Shown here piece by piece: positions 1 to 8,274 of a DNA stretch of 64,000 nt. The first letter of the stretch is position 1. Each line of letters begins with the position of its first letter. Origin of the DNA: Undibacterium pigrum (lineage in GTDB: Bacteria; Pseudomonadota; Gammaproteobacteria; Burkholderiales; Burkholderiaceae_D); contig NZ_QJKB01000003.1 of NCBI RefSeq assembly GCF_003201815.1, positions 62,001 through 126,000 of the forward strand, given 5' to 3'. The notes beneath the pieces were generated by a model. That model worked only from the letters and a program-made list of their open reading frames with translations. It was not told the origin of the DNA and ran no database searches. A program made the position numbers and the translations under genes.

Positions 1-175
1 CACCATGACCAGCCAGATAGAAACCCTGGCACCGGATGCGAGCATCGCTGCTTTACGCGCAACACTGGACCGCGGCCTGGTTGCCATCATTGCAGCCGAA
101 CAGCCGGAAAAACAGTTTTATGGCCTGATTACCCGCTTTGACCTCCTTAACCATATGCGCAGGACACTTTCATGA
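1..175 (+). CDS. Cystathionine beta-synthase, C-terminal end (partial)
   Basis: The frame enters from the left edge (codons start at base 2) and stops with TGA at 173-175. The visible 57 residues read like the last beta-alpha-beta unit of a CBS domain, with an Ile-Thr-Arg-Phe-Asp-Leu-Leu stretch near the end. This is the usual C-terminus of bacterial pyridoxal-phosphate cystathionine beta-synthases, which join homocysteine and serine. The catalytic part lies outside the window, so the assignment leans on the neighbour: the stop overlaps the start of a cystathionine gamma-lyase/synthase (ATGA), so the two genes are very likely one transcription unit. It could be another CBS-domain protein, but the pairing makes cystathionine beta-synthase the best reading. 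Confidence 0.7.
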   Translation, partial: TMTSQIETLAPDASIAALRATLDRGLVAIIAAEQPEKQFYGLITRFDLLNHMRRTLS

Positions 176-1365
176 GCTATCCCGAATACAAGAAGCCTAC
201 CCATCCGCAAGCCTTTGGCACGCGTGTCATCCACGCCGGGCAGTTCCCTGACCCGGTCACGGGTGCCATCATGCCGCCTATCTATGCAACCTCCACCTTC
301 GTGCAGGACAGCCCAGGTGTCCACAAGGGCCTGGACTATGGCCGCTCGCACAATCCTACCCGCTGGGCGCTGGAACGCGCCGTAGCTGACCTCGAAGGCG
401 GCGCGCAGGCATTTGCCTTTGCCTCTGGTCTGGCAGCGATAGCCACTGTGCTGGAAATCGTCGACAGTGGCGCTCATATCATCGCCGGTGATGATATGTA
501 TGGCGGCAGCTACCGTCTGTTTGAACGCGTGCGCAAACGCAGTGCTGGCCTGCAGTTCACTTATGTGGACATGACCAAGCCAGAAGAAGTGCTGGCCGCG
601 ATACGCCCTGACACCAAAATGCTGTGGGTAGAAACACCGACCAACCCCATGCTGAAACTGGCTGATCTGCGCGCCATTGCCAAGATTTGCCGCGAGCACA
701 ATATCATCGCCGTGGCTGACAATACCTTTGCCAGCCCCAAGGTACAACGTCCACTGGAACTGGGTTTCGATATCGTCGTCCATTCCATGACCAAATACCT
801 GAATGGTCACTCGGATATCATCGGCGGTGTTGCCATCGTTGGTGGCGAAGCACATCAGGCTGACTGGCGTGAGCGTCTGGGCTTTTTGCAAAATTCCGTT
901 GGTGCGATCGCCAGCCCTTTCGACAGCTTCCTCGCCTTGCGCGGTATCAAAACGCTCAATATCCGCGTTGAACGCCATAACTCAAATGGCCTGGACCTCG
1001 CACGCTGGCTGGAAAAACAGCCCAAGGTCAAGAAGGTCTATTACCCGGGTCTGGCAAGCCACCCGCAACATGAGCTGGCCAAACAGCAGATGGATGGCTT
1101 TGGCGGCATCATTTCCATAGAACTCGATACCGACCTGGCAGGCGCACGCCGCTTCCTGGAACGTTGCGAAGTATTCGCCCTGGCCGAGAGCCTGGGTGGC
1201 GTAGAAAGCCTGATAGAACATCCGGCCATCATGACGCATGCAACGATTCCTGCAGAGCAAAGAGCCAGGCTGGGTATCACAGATTCATTCATACGCCTGT
1301 CAGTAGGTATAGAAGATGTGGAAGACTTGAGGCAGGATTTGCAGTCTGCTCTCGATGCTGTTTGA
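172..1365 (+). CDS. PLP-dependent cystathionine gamma-lyase / gamma-synthase
   Basis: A 397-residue cytosolic enzyme of the Cys/Met metabolism PLP family, full length for the family. Visible marks are the phosphate-binding Tyr56/Arg58 in an YGRSHNPT stretch, Asp183 in VADNTF that contacts the cofactor nitrogen, and Lys208 in HSMTKYLNGHSD that forms the Schiff base. Members either cleave cystathionine to cysteine (reverse transsulfuration) or make it from an activated homoserine. The start overlaps the end of a putative cystathionine beta-synthase by four bases. That favours the lyase role, homocysteine to cystathionine to cysteine, but sequence alone does not separate lyase from synthase. Confidence 0.9.
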   Translation: MSYPEYKKPTHPQAFGTRVIHAGQFPDPVTGAIMPPIYATSTFVQDSPGVHKGLDYGRSHNPTRWALERAVADLEGGAQAFAFASGLAAIATVLEIVDSGAHIIAGDDMYGGSYRLFERVRKRSAGLQFTYVDMTKPEEVLAAIRPDTKMLWVETPTNPMLKLADLRAIAKICREHNIIAVADNTFASPKVQRPLELGFDIVVHSMTKYLNGHSDIIGGVAIVGGEAHQADWRERLGFLQNSVGAIASPFDSFLALRGIKTLNIRVERHNSNGLDLARWLEKQPKVKKVYYPGLASHPQHELAKQQMDGFGGIISIELDTDLAGARRFLERCEVFALAESLGGVESLIEHPAIMTHATIPAEQRARLGITDSFIRLSVGIEDVEDLRQDLQSALDAV

Positions 1366-1391
1366 TCAAACTTTGATTAAGCTATAATTGA

Positions 1392-1425
1392 CAAGCCCGG
1401 CATAGACAACCGGGCTTGCCATGTT
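1392..1425. terminator. Bidirectional hairpin terminator after the transsulfuration genes
   Basis: A perfect 9-bp stem (CAAGCCCGG at 1392-1400, CCGGGCTTG at 1410-1418) with a 9-base loop, followed by a short T run on the plus strand. It lies between two convergent genes and could serve both. Confidence 0.7.
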
Positions 1426-2349
1426 TTACTCGCGATACCAGTCAGGTAAAAAACTTCTACTACCGCTGACTCGCTGATATTTTCCTTTGGCTTCATCATA
1501 GTGAAATACCATGGTGGAACGAGGGGCACTAGGGATGACCTCATAGCTCGTGAAGTATTCGCCATTGGCATCGGGTAAGTCGTGACGTTCTATTTCGCGA
1601 TACTCAAACATCTTTGCATTTGCACTCAATACGATTTCCCCGGGCAAGTCTTTGCCTGGCTTAAGCTCCAGCTTGACCTGTATGTCCAGGCAATTACCAT
1701 CCCTCCCCTCCCTATCATTCAAACGCACACGTTCAGGCTTGCCTGGTGCTTTCTTCATACGCCTGGTGCAATCGGCATGATTGAATTCTTTCATGAGCAA
1801 CATGAAATCCTGGTTTTCAGGCAAGAGAGTTGTGATCTGATGCTGTCTCAGCATATACAGTCTGGCGAGTACATCAGTTTCACCTCTTTGAGATTGACTA
1901 TATTCAATCAATAATCCCTGCCTGGCTGGTGCCAGTTCGATGATTTTTACTGCTTTGATTTCCTGCACAGACCGCAAGCTGTCGATGTCATCCTGCCTGG
2001 CTTCGAGCAACCATTTTTCACCATCACGCTTGAACCAATAAGCTGCCAGTACATCCCTGCTGATTTTGCCAGTGTCCTCAGGAATCGCCCTGGTCAGCAG
2101 GACCGCCCTGTCGTCTGCTAGCTTCAATACTTTGACAGGTGCCAAGTACATGCCATTTTTGTTGAACCCATCGTCCTGGATTTTCAATATAGGTCGCTTG
2201 ACTATGGAATCTGCCTGCCAGCCTTTGAAAACCAGTTTCATTAGCGCATCAGGCTCCAGAGTATCGGCATATTCTGTCTTGGAACAGGCAGTCACAAACA
2301 AGAGCATGGACAATAATATGCATCGCAAGAAATAATACACTGACAGCAT
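1426..2349 (-). CDS. Putative lipoprotein of unknown function
   Basis: I do not recognise a family. The chosen ATG at 2349 gives 307 residues; the frame also opens seven codons upstream at a TTG (2370). The N-terminus is a lipoprotein signal: an Arg, a hydrophobic stretch, and a lipobox of the form LFVTAC with the acylated Cys at residue 22. The rest is polar and soluble, with several Lys/Arg-Asp/Glu pairs and no further membrane segment, so a periplasmic protein anchored to a membrane is expected. It is convergent with the transsulfuration genes and separated by about 90 bases from the flavoprotein gene that follows the LodA-like gene on the same strand, so weak co-transcription is possible. 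Confidence 0.65.
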   Translation of the reverse strand: MLSVYYFLRCILLSMLLFVTACSKTEYADTLEPDALMKLVFKGWQADSIVKRPILKIQDDGFNKNGMYLAPVKVLKLADDRAVLLTRAIPEDTGKISRDVLAAYWFKRDGEKWLLEARQDDIDSLRSVQEIKAVKIIELAPARQGLLIEYSQSQRGETDVLARLYMLRQHQITTLLPENQDFMLLMKEFNHADCTRRMKKAPGKPERVRLNDREGRDGNCLDIQVKLELKPGKDLPGEIVLSANAKMFEYREIERHDLPDANGEYFTSYEVIPSAPRSTMVFHYDEAKGKYQRVSGSRSFLPDWYRE

Positions 2350-2437
2350 CCCAGGCAAAGAAAGTGACAATTCTAGCCCAGGGGTTTTATTGCATACAGA
2401 CGCTTCACGTCTGCTTACAATTTTGCAACCAGGAAAT

Positions 2438-3541
2438 TCAGGCAGGCGTTAAAGAAGTATTACGGCGTTGCCAGAATGGCTGGTCCGCCCAGCGTTGCTC
2501 CTGCTGATACCAGACTCGCAGATGATGCAGATAAGCTGCCTGTATGGAATTCAGTTCCGCCACGTAAGCAGCTTGTGCCTCAGCATCATAATGAGACGCA
2601 GCTTCTGCTGCAGCGAGACCGGTGTACAAAGCATTAAAAATGCCCTGTGAAGATAGAGGATCAAAACTCAGCGCGGCATCGCCGATGGCCAGCCAATTGG
2701 AGCCGGCAAACTGCTCCAGCACCGCAGTGTGGGCAGCACAGTATCCATGCTGCTGCCGTGGCACAAAACCATATTCATCAAGACATGCCGACAATTGCGT
2801 ATTCTGGCGCAGACGCTGCAATAGCCCTTGCTGATGATTGCAGGCCGTCGCTGCTGGTAAATCTGCATCGGTGTAGAACGCCACAATGCGGCCCTGACCT
2901 GGCAGGGATGAGCTATACCACCAGCCGCCAGCTTCGGCACTGATGTGACTGGAGCCTGCGCTATTGTCAGTGTCCCTGCCTATCAGCCAGCTGCACACCA
3001 GTTTGTCCGTGGCTTTGCGGGCTATGCCCAGTTGCCGTGTCATTAGTGATTTTCTGCCGCTGGCGTCGATCAGCATCCTGGTTTCTACCTGCACCGTCTT
3101 GCCTTGCACGGCGATGACAGCATCCCAATATTCTGGATTGCTTTTCGCAGGTGTAAAAGACAGCAACTTGCTCTGTCTCAGCAAAGCTGCACCACGCTCT
3201 TGCGCGACATTCTGCAACCAGCAATCAAAACGATGACGGTCCAAATACCAGCCATGTCCATCGAGATTGCGCATGGCATCTTGCTCTATCGCCAGATCAC
3301 TGCCCCAGTGGCTGATATTCAAATGCGCAGGCTGATGGCCTTGCTGCAAAAATGCTTCATACAAACCCATGTCAGCCAGCAGCTTACCTGCTGCAGCTGG
3401 TAGGGATTCGCCTATGCGCATGGCTGCTGGAGGTGCGGCTTCCAGCATGACTACTTTTTGAAACGGTGCCAAGTTCAGGGCAAAGGCAGAGCCCGCAGGC
3501 CCTGCCCCCAGCACCAAGGCATCTATCTGCAACGTTCCCAC
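2438..3541 (-). CDS. LodB-like FAD-dependent oxidoreductase (CTQ maturation flavoprotein)
   Basis: 367 residues. The N-terminus has a dinucleotide-binding GAGPAG motif after a short beta strand. It is followed by a GESLP stretch and GHGWYLDRHRFD, both typical of the tryptophan-halogenase/LodB flavoproteins, and later by GDAALSFDPLSSQG, the second FAD motif. LodB-type enzymes are needed to build the cysteine tryptophylquinone cofactor of their partner oxidase. The GTG start at 3541 comes two bases after the stop of the upstream LodA-like gene, so the pair is surely co-transcribed and probably translationally coupled. This matches the lodA-lodB order known from Marinomonas. The maturation role is inferred from family and context; an independent monooxygenase or halogenase role is not excluded. 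Confidence 0.85.
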   Translation of the reverse strand: MGTLQIDALVLGAGPAGSAFALNLAPFQKVVMLEAAPPAAMRIGESLPAAAGKLLADMGLYEAFLQQGHQPAHLNISHWGSDLAIEQDAMRNLDGHGWYLDRHRFDCWLQNVAQERGAALLRQSKLLSFTPAKSNPEYWDAVIAVQGKTVQVETRMLIDASGRKSLMTRQLGIARKATDKLVCSWLIGRDTDNSAGSSHISAEAGGWWYSSSLPGQGRIVAFYTDADLPAATACNHQQGLLQRLRQNTQLSACLDEYGFVPRQQHGYCAAHTAVLEQFAGSNWLAIGDAALSFDPLSSQGIFNALYTGLAAAEAASHYDAEAQAAYVAELNSIQAAYLHHLRVWYQQEQRWADQPFWQRRNTSLTPA

Positions 3542-3543
3542 GT

Positions 3544-6495
3544 CTAACGATGCAAACCACGCGGGAAGCGGCGTACTTTTTCTATCGTCATGATATCGAC
3601 AGATTCAGCATTCGTCACTTCTGCGGCCCCTACCCTGGCATGCTCATCATGTGCGACATGCTGAGCATTTGGTGCAGGCATGTCGGCGATAGGTATATGC
3701 TGGTCTTCGACTTCAAACTCCGCCGGGAAGTGTGCATGATCAGATGGACCGGGATGCACTTCCACCACACCGAGATGATCAAAATGATGGATCATATTAT
3801 TGATCTGGTCGGTATAACTGGTGCTGCCCAGCGGGTTGATCCACGAGGCACGGTTGGCGAATGCGGCCAGCCTTTCACCCAGCGGCTTTTTCTCATCCAT
3901 GACGACGGCATAGTTTTGCTTGGTCAAAACCTGATTAGGTACGCGGGCTGGCCAGAAGCTTGGCACATAAGGGTCATACGACTTGTCGTAACCGGAACGG
4001 CAGCTTGCCGTATCTGTCTGCCAGGGTACTGCCATCCAGCGGGTGATGCCGCCAGCCTGCTGGCCGTACAAGGGGCCGTTTGGTATGGTGACGCCATCGC
4101 TGGTGAGTATTTCGCCCAGACCAGGTGCGATCCAGCCATCAAGTGCATGGGCAAAACGGAACGGCGCCATATACATGGTGCTGGCACGTACCGGCCAGGT
4201 CATTTCGCAACCTGGGTGAAAGGCATCAGCCAGGCAAAAGTCCAGCGCTGCCTGAGTCAGTGTGTCACCCTGCTGCTCCAGCGGCACCTGATCTATGCGT
4301 TCAGCATGTTTGCGTTCGGGGTCGTAGTCTTCGACAAAGTTGCCTTCTGCCCATTCCATCAGCATCGCCAATTGCGTTGCCGTCAGCGAAGCATTTTGCC
4401 TTGGTGTTTGCGCTGCTGGGATAGCCATGGCATCGCCATACAACCACGGCCAGGGTTTGGGTGACCATGCATCAACTTCATAATTGCGGAACTGGTTGGC
4501 GATGGTGCGGCGCAATTCTACATAGGCGGTGTTATTGCTGGCCAGACGCGACAAAGCATCTGCACTGGTGAGGTCAATCGCGCCCTTCCAGCCAAAGCCT
4601 GCATTGAAGCCAGCATTCACCCATTGCAAGCCATTCAGGCGCTCAAACAGGGGCAGGATGTCGAAAGTAAAGCTGGGACGTTTAGGCTTGGGCAAAGTAC
4701 CGGCAGTAATGGCGACATCGCGCATCAAATCCCACATGGTGCGCACTGATTTTCTTTGTGGCGCATAGTTCGGTGGGGCGACGACGACCCAGGACGGCTC
4801 TACCATCAATTCCAGACCTTCATAGACGACTGTGGCGTTGATGGGGCCGTCAGAAGTATCATCATGCCAGCCTTCATTATTGGCGAAGGTGATGGCGCGG
4901 CTATTGTCGTAAGAGGCGGATACACCATGCCCACCCAATACAATCAAACGACCTTGTTCATCGGTAAAAGCCTCGCCCAGATATACAGGCTTGCCCATGA
5001 ATTTGCCATCATCAAAACGCTGCGGTTTGGATTTTTTGCCGCTTACTTTTCTCTGTTTGGGCGTGATGGACAACATGGTCCTGTCGGGCACTGCCGCATT
5101 GCGCAAGGTGGTTTGCGGTGCCGAAGCAGCTTCTGGAATATCCAGCGCCAGCTGGAAGCCATACCAGGCGGACTTGGTATTGGCGAGTTGCACCTGCCAT
5201 TCTACCTTGGCATTGTCGGCATTGAGTTCCTTGACGATCTCTCCCTTGGCATTCACGCCATAGACGCGGAACCTGGCACCCTGGCGCTTGAGTTTTTTAT
5301 GGGCATCGCGGTAGTAGCCTGGTGCTTCTGGTTTTGGATAAGGCACTTCCGGCCCAAGGAACCATTCCTTCTCACTGGTGCCTACACGCGCCACACCTAT
5401 GGACGGGTAAATCACGGCCTTGACGATGCAGGTGTCTTTGACGACAGTCTCTGCCTTTGCTTGGCCTATCGCGTGAAAGGGACAGCCCGCAGTCGGGGAG
5501 CGCGGTTCACGCGGGTCTTGCAGGCTTTGCCCGTTGGCTTCATGTCTGGCATCTGCGCCTGCTGCATACACGACTTTGCGCGCCTCGGCGATGGAACCCA
5601 CTGGTGCCTGCTCTGGCGGCACGCGCCAGATATTGAAGGCCAGGCCCTGACCATATTCAGACTGTCCACGCACACTGATATCCTGCTGCGGCAAGATCAG
5701 AGTAGCGACATGGATGAAAGGACTTTCTGATTCCGGCCATTCCACCGTTGCCTCATCCAGCGGCATGGTTTTGGGATTGGTACGCAGTTGCACCATGAAG
5801 CGGAACTGGTATTCACGCTTGGCCAGGCGATTGCACATATCAACGGCCAGATAATCGCGCTCATCATTTGGTACGTTCTCTGGCGGAGTGACCGGCTCCA
5901 GGCGGTATTTGACGTATTCTTTTTTTCCAGCCTGGAAAGGCAGAATGGCCCAGTAAGTCGTGGTCAGGGTACTACCCTCGACCTTTTCCATCTGGTCCAG
6001 TATTTTTGCTGTCTTGGGATGTTTTTTCAGATAGCCGGGATAGTCCTGTGCGACCACACCGGCATAAGTGAACTCCACCATCTCCTTGGCATTATCAACA
6101 AAAAAGACTGGGAAGTTTTGCATGATGAAGTCAGCAGTGTCGCCATCATCACCCAGCGCCTTGGGGCCTGGCACACCAAACAGTTTGATACCTATGCCCA
6201 GGGTTGAATACAGGTCAGGCGAAGTTGGCGTGGTGTCGCTGGAAAACCTGACCCAGGCATCCAGGCTCTCATGCGCAAAAACACCGACCTTGAGTTTCGC
6301 CGGTATTTTCTTTTCCATGACCAGCCTGGCGCTGGCAACCCCATGTAACTTGCGGAACACCGCACGCTCCGCCGGACGCTGGCCCAGCCTGATGCGGTTC
6401 CCTTGCGCAATGCCGACGAACATCTCGGTCAGGCGCTCTGGTGCCTGGTTGGCCTGGTCAAAACATGGCGGAATGGGGTCTTGATCTTTGCTCAT
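3544..6495 (-). CDS. Fusion of a heme catalase-like domain and a LodA-type CTQ oxidase domain
   Basis: 983 residues from the ATG at 6495, which has a GGGAG ribosome site about eight bases upstream; an upstream in-frame ATG at 6597 lacks one. Residues about 20-330 resemble small heme catalases: His51 (distal), a VRFS stretch at 82-85, Asn127 before FPVFF (distal Asn), and Arg306-x3-Tyr310 (RKVVY, proximal ligand pattern). Residues about 357-930 are a LodA domain that begins IYPSIGVARVGTS. It contains a Cys754 in DFCLADAFHPG and Trp820/Trp825 in TRWMAVPWQTD, candidates for the cysteine tryptophylquinone crosslink (65 residues apart in Marinomonas LodA, 66 here for Cys754-Trp820). No signal peptide is seen. 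LodA-type enzymes oxidise amino acids and release ammonia and hydrogen peroxide. The fused catalase domain could remove or use that peroxide. The substrate is unknown. Confidence 0.88.
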   Translation of the reverse strand: MSKDQDPIPPCFDQANQAPERLTEMFVGIAQGNRIRLGQRPAERAVFRKLHGVASARLVMEKKIPAKLKVGVFAHESLDAWVRFSSDTTPTSPDLYSTLGIGIKLFGVPGPKALGDDGDTADFIMQNFPVFFVDNAKEMVEFTYAGVVAQDYPGYLKKHPKTAKILDQMEKVEGSTLTTTYWAILPFQAGKKEYVKYRLEPVTPPENVPNDERDYLAVDMCNRLAKREYQFRFMVQLRTNPKTMPLDEATVEWPESESPFIHVATLILPQQDISVRGQSEYGQGLAFNIWRVPPEQAPVGSIAEARKVVYAAGADARHEANGQSLQDPREPRSPTAGCPFHAIGQAKAETVVKDTCIVKAVIYPSIGVARVGTSEKEWFLGPEVPYPKPEAPGYYRDAHKKLKRQGARFRVYGVNAKGEIVKELNADNAKVEWQVQLANTKSAWYGFQLALDIPEAASAPQTTLRNAAVPDRTMLSITPKQRKVSGKKSKPQRFDDGKFMGKPVYLGEAFTDEQGRLIVLGGHGVSASYDNSRAITFANNEGWHDDTSDGPINATVVYEGLELMVEPSWVVVAPPNYAPQRKSVRTMWDLMRDVAITAGTLPKPKRPSFTFDILPLFERLNGLQWVNAGFNAGFGWKGAIDLTSADALSRLASNNTAYVELRRTIANQFRNYEVDAWSPKPWPWLYGDAMAIPAAQTPRQNASLTATQLAMLMEWAEGNFVEDYDPERKHAERIDQVPLEQQGDTLTQAALDFCLADAFHPGCEMTWPVRASTMYMAPFRFAHALDGWIAPGLGEILTSDGVTIPNGPLYGQQAGGITRWMAVPWQTDTASCRSGYDKSYDPYVPSFWPARVPNQVLTKQNYAVVMDEKKPLGERLAAFANRASWINPLGSTSYTDQINNMIHHFDHLGVVEVHPGPSDHAHFPAEFEVEDQHIPIADMPAPNAQHVAHDEHARVGAAEVTNAESVDIMTIEKVRRFPRGLHR

Positions 6496-6622
6496 ACACT
6501 GTCTCCCTTTTTGTACTGTATGCGGACTTTGGCTTTGGCTAGTACATACGTTGACACGGACATTTACCGGACACACATAGCAAGGCGTGTCCGGCAAACA
6601 TGAAAATCAGGAATGCAGGATG

Positions 6623-6693
6623 ATTATTTGATAATATTAAATTTTCGTCAAGTTCGGATGGCCGCGAATGTGCATTTTTGACAAAACTTGACG
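6623..6693 (-). promoter_or_regulatory. Putative promoter and operator of the catalase-LodA / LodB unit
   Basis: On the minus strand a TTGACG box (6652-6647) and an AATAAT box (6628-6623), 18 bases apart, resemble a sigma-70 promoter and would give a leader of roughly 120 bases before the ATG at 6495. The -35 box lies inside one arm of a perfect 9-bp inverted repeat, CGTCAAGTT at 6646-6654 and AACTTGACG at 6685-6693, spaced by 30 bases, as expected for an operator. The binding protein is unknown. Confidence 0.45.
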
Positions 6694-6731
6694 ATGTTGG
6701 TCTGGGGTATGAATGCATGCCCCGGGCAAAG

Positions 6732-7484
6732 TCATTTAGCCCCGACTTCACCCGTCATGAGGCGGTTGAAATAGACCGTACCCTGCCCTTTGCGCAAGCC
6801 ATACAATTGCGCAGGGCGATTGCTGCCCAGACGCCATTTTCCCGGCAACTCTTCCAGAAAGTCACCTTCCCGGATGCGCTTGCGAAATGCGCTCTTGTCC
6901 ACCAGACGCCCCAGCAAGACCTGGTATACGCGCTGCAGCTCAGACAGGGTAAATTCTTCCGGCAATAGATGCGCTGGCAAAGAGGTGTATTCCACCTTGT
7001 TGCGCAGGCGCTGGACAGCAACATCGAGTATCTGCGCATGGTCAAAGGCCAGCTTGGGCAAGCCCTCGTCCGACTCAACCGGACACCAGCGCACGGCATC
7101 GGCATTGCCACCATGGCTGAGCGTGATGCGGTCAGAAGAGATCAGGGCAAAATAAGCAAAGGTAGTAGACCAGCCACGCGGATCACGGTTGCGGCTGCCA
7201 AAACCCTGCAATTGTTCAAGATAAGGCGCTTCCACACCTGTCTTTTCCTTGAGCTTGCGCAGGGCTGCGCCATCCAGGTCTATATCATTATGGATATCAA
7301 TAAAGCCGCCAGGCAAACTCCATTGCCCCTTGCAAGGATGGTCACCTCGCTTGACCAGCAAGACTTGCAGAGTCTGGTCCCTGATCGTGAAAATCACCAG
7401 GTCTACACTCGTCAAGGGAACATCATAGTCATGGATATTGTAATTGAGCAGAAATTCTTTTTCGCCTTGTTTAGCAGTCGCCAT
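6732..7484 (-). CDS. NrtR-type Nudix transcriptional regulator
   Basis: 250 residues. The first part (about 15-150) is a Nudix fold with a KGQWSLPGGF stretch. The last 80 residues form a winged-helix region rich in Leu/Arg (FTLSELQRVYQVLLG), the layout of NrtR regulators that control NAD or sugar metabolism genes. The Nudix signature is degenerate: the consensus RExxEExG reads RKLKEKTG, so two catalytic Glu positions are Lys. Hydrolase activity is therefore doubtful and a ligand-sensing role is likelier. ATG at 7484 has an AGGGGA ribosome site. It is divergent from an oxygenase gene, and interleaved inverted repeats lie between them. Its regulon cannot be read from this window. Confidence 0.8.
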   Translation of the reverse strand: MATAKQGEKEFLLNYNIHDYDVPLTSVDLVIFTIRDQTLQVLLVKRGDHPCKGQWSLPGGFIDIHNDIDLDGAALRKLKEKTGVEAPYLEQLQGFGSRNRDPRGWSTTFAYFALISSDRITLSHGGNADAVRWCPVESDEGLPKLAFDHAQILDVAVQRLRNKVEYTSLPAHLLPEEFTLSELQRVYQVLLGRLVDKSAFRKRIREGDFLEELPGKWRLGSNRPAQLYGLRKGQGTVYFNRLMTGEVGAK

Positions 7485-7549
7485 GCTTTTTCCCCTGAGT
7501 ATTCAATGCTGACATTGTAAGCGATAGCAGCATTTAGTACAAATCCGTC

Positions 7550-7592
7550 ACTAAGTTCGTAAATATTTAAAACTAACTTAGTTGATATTTAC
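7550..7592. promoter_or_regulatory. Interleaved inverted repeats between the NrtR-type and oxygenase genes
   Basis: Two overlapping palindromes lie in the AT-rich divergent spacer. ACTAAGTT (7550-7557) pairs with AACTTAGT (7575-7582), and GTAAATAT (7559-7566) pairs with ATATTTAC (7585-7592). Arms of 8 bp with 17-18 base spacing suit a dimeric regulator. The adjacent NrtR-type protein is the obvious candidate, giving autoregulation or control of the oxygenase; this is inference. Confidence 0.4.
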
Positions 7593-7640
7593 AACAAAGT
7601 ATCTTATATTACAGTCAGCACGAAATAAATCGAGAACGAT

Positions 7641-8198
7641 ATGGAACTCAATAACTACGGTGCAGGCGTATTTGGCATCAAAAATTTCATCACTGAAGAA
7701 GAATGCGAACGCATGATCTTTACCAGTGAACAAATGGGCTATGAAGAAGCCATGGTGCAAACTGGCACAGGCATGTGCATGTTCAAGGAAATACGCAACA
7801 ATGACCGTATCATCTTTGATGACAAGGCACTGGCAGCAGCGATCTTTGAAAGAGCAAAACTATTCCTGCCTGCAGAATTGAAAGAATGGCGCTTGCTGGG
7901 TCTGAATGAACGCTTTCGTTTCTACCGCTACGAGCCTGGCCAATACTTCAAATGGCATAAGGATGGGAACTATGCCCGCACAGAAGATGAAGTCAGCTTT
8001 TTAACTCTGCTGATTTATCTCAATGGTGACTACACTGGCGGCAGCACATCCTTTCGCTGGGAAACGATACAGCCAGAAAAAGGCATGGCGCTGGTTTTCC
8101 CGCATATGATGTTGCATCAGGGTGCCCCTGTAGAGAGTGGTGTGAAATATGTCTTGCGTACAGATGTGATGTACAAGAATATAGCTAACTCCCAGTAA
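7641..8198 (+). CDS. 2-oxoglutarate/Fe(II) oxygenase, prolyl-4-hydroxylase-like
   Basis: 185 residues, one domain, cytosolic. The iron site is visible as HKD in FKWHKDGNY (His and Asp ligands, about residues 110-112) and a distal His in MLHQGAPVESG. The Arg in YVLRTDVMY is the expected 2-oxoglutarate carboxylate binder. The stretch GDYTGGSTSF is typical of the P4Hc core. Such enzymes hydroxylate a proline, lysine or small molecule using 2-oxoglutarate and oxygen; the substrate here is unknown. It stands alone, divergent from the NrtR-type regulator, with its own spacer of inverted repeats. Confidence 0.85.
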   Translation: MELNNYGAGVFGIKNFITEEECERMIFTSEQMGYEEAMVQTGTGMCMFKEIRNNDRIIFDDKALAAAIFERAKLFLPAELKEWRLLGLNERFRFYRYEPGQYFKWHKDGNYARTEDEVSFLTLLIYLNGDYTGGSTSFRWETIQPEKGMALVFPHMMLHQGAPVESGVKYVLRTDVMYKNIANSQ

Positions 8199-8274
8199 GA
8201 AAAATGATGCATGGCTTTGCATCAAGTAGAGATTACGGGGCATACTCTAATTTTTGCGTAAGGGCTTGCAAGGC

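Noticed and set aside
118-978. A 286-codon open frame on the minus strand
   Set aside because: It lies opposite the cystathionine gamma-lyase/synthase gene, matches no family and has a composition expected from the antisense of a coding gene.
1380-1390. TATAAT-like box after the transsulfuration genes as a plus-strand promoter
   Set aside because: It points into the 3' end of a convergent lipoprotein gene with no plus-strand gene downstream.
3466-5730. Two long open frames (332 and 324 codons) on the plus strand
   Set aside because: They are antisense to the catalase-LodA gene, whose motifs are unambiguous on the minus strand.
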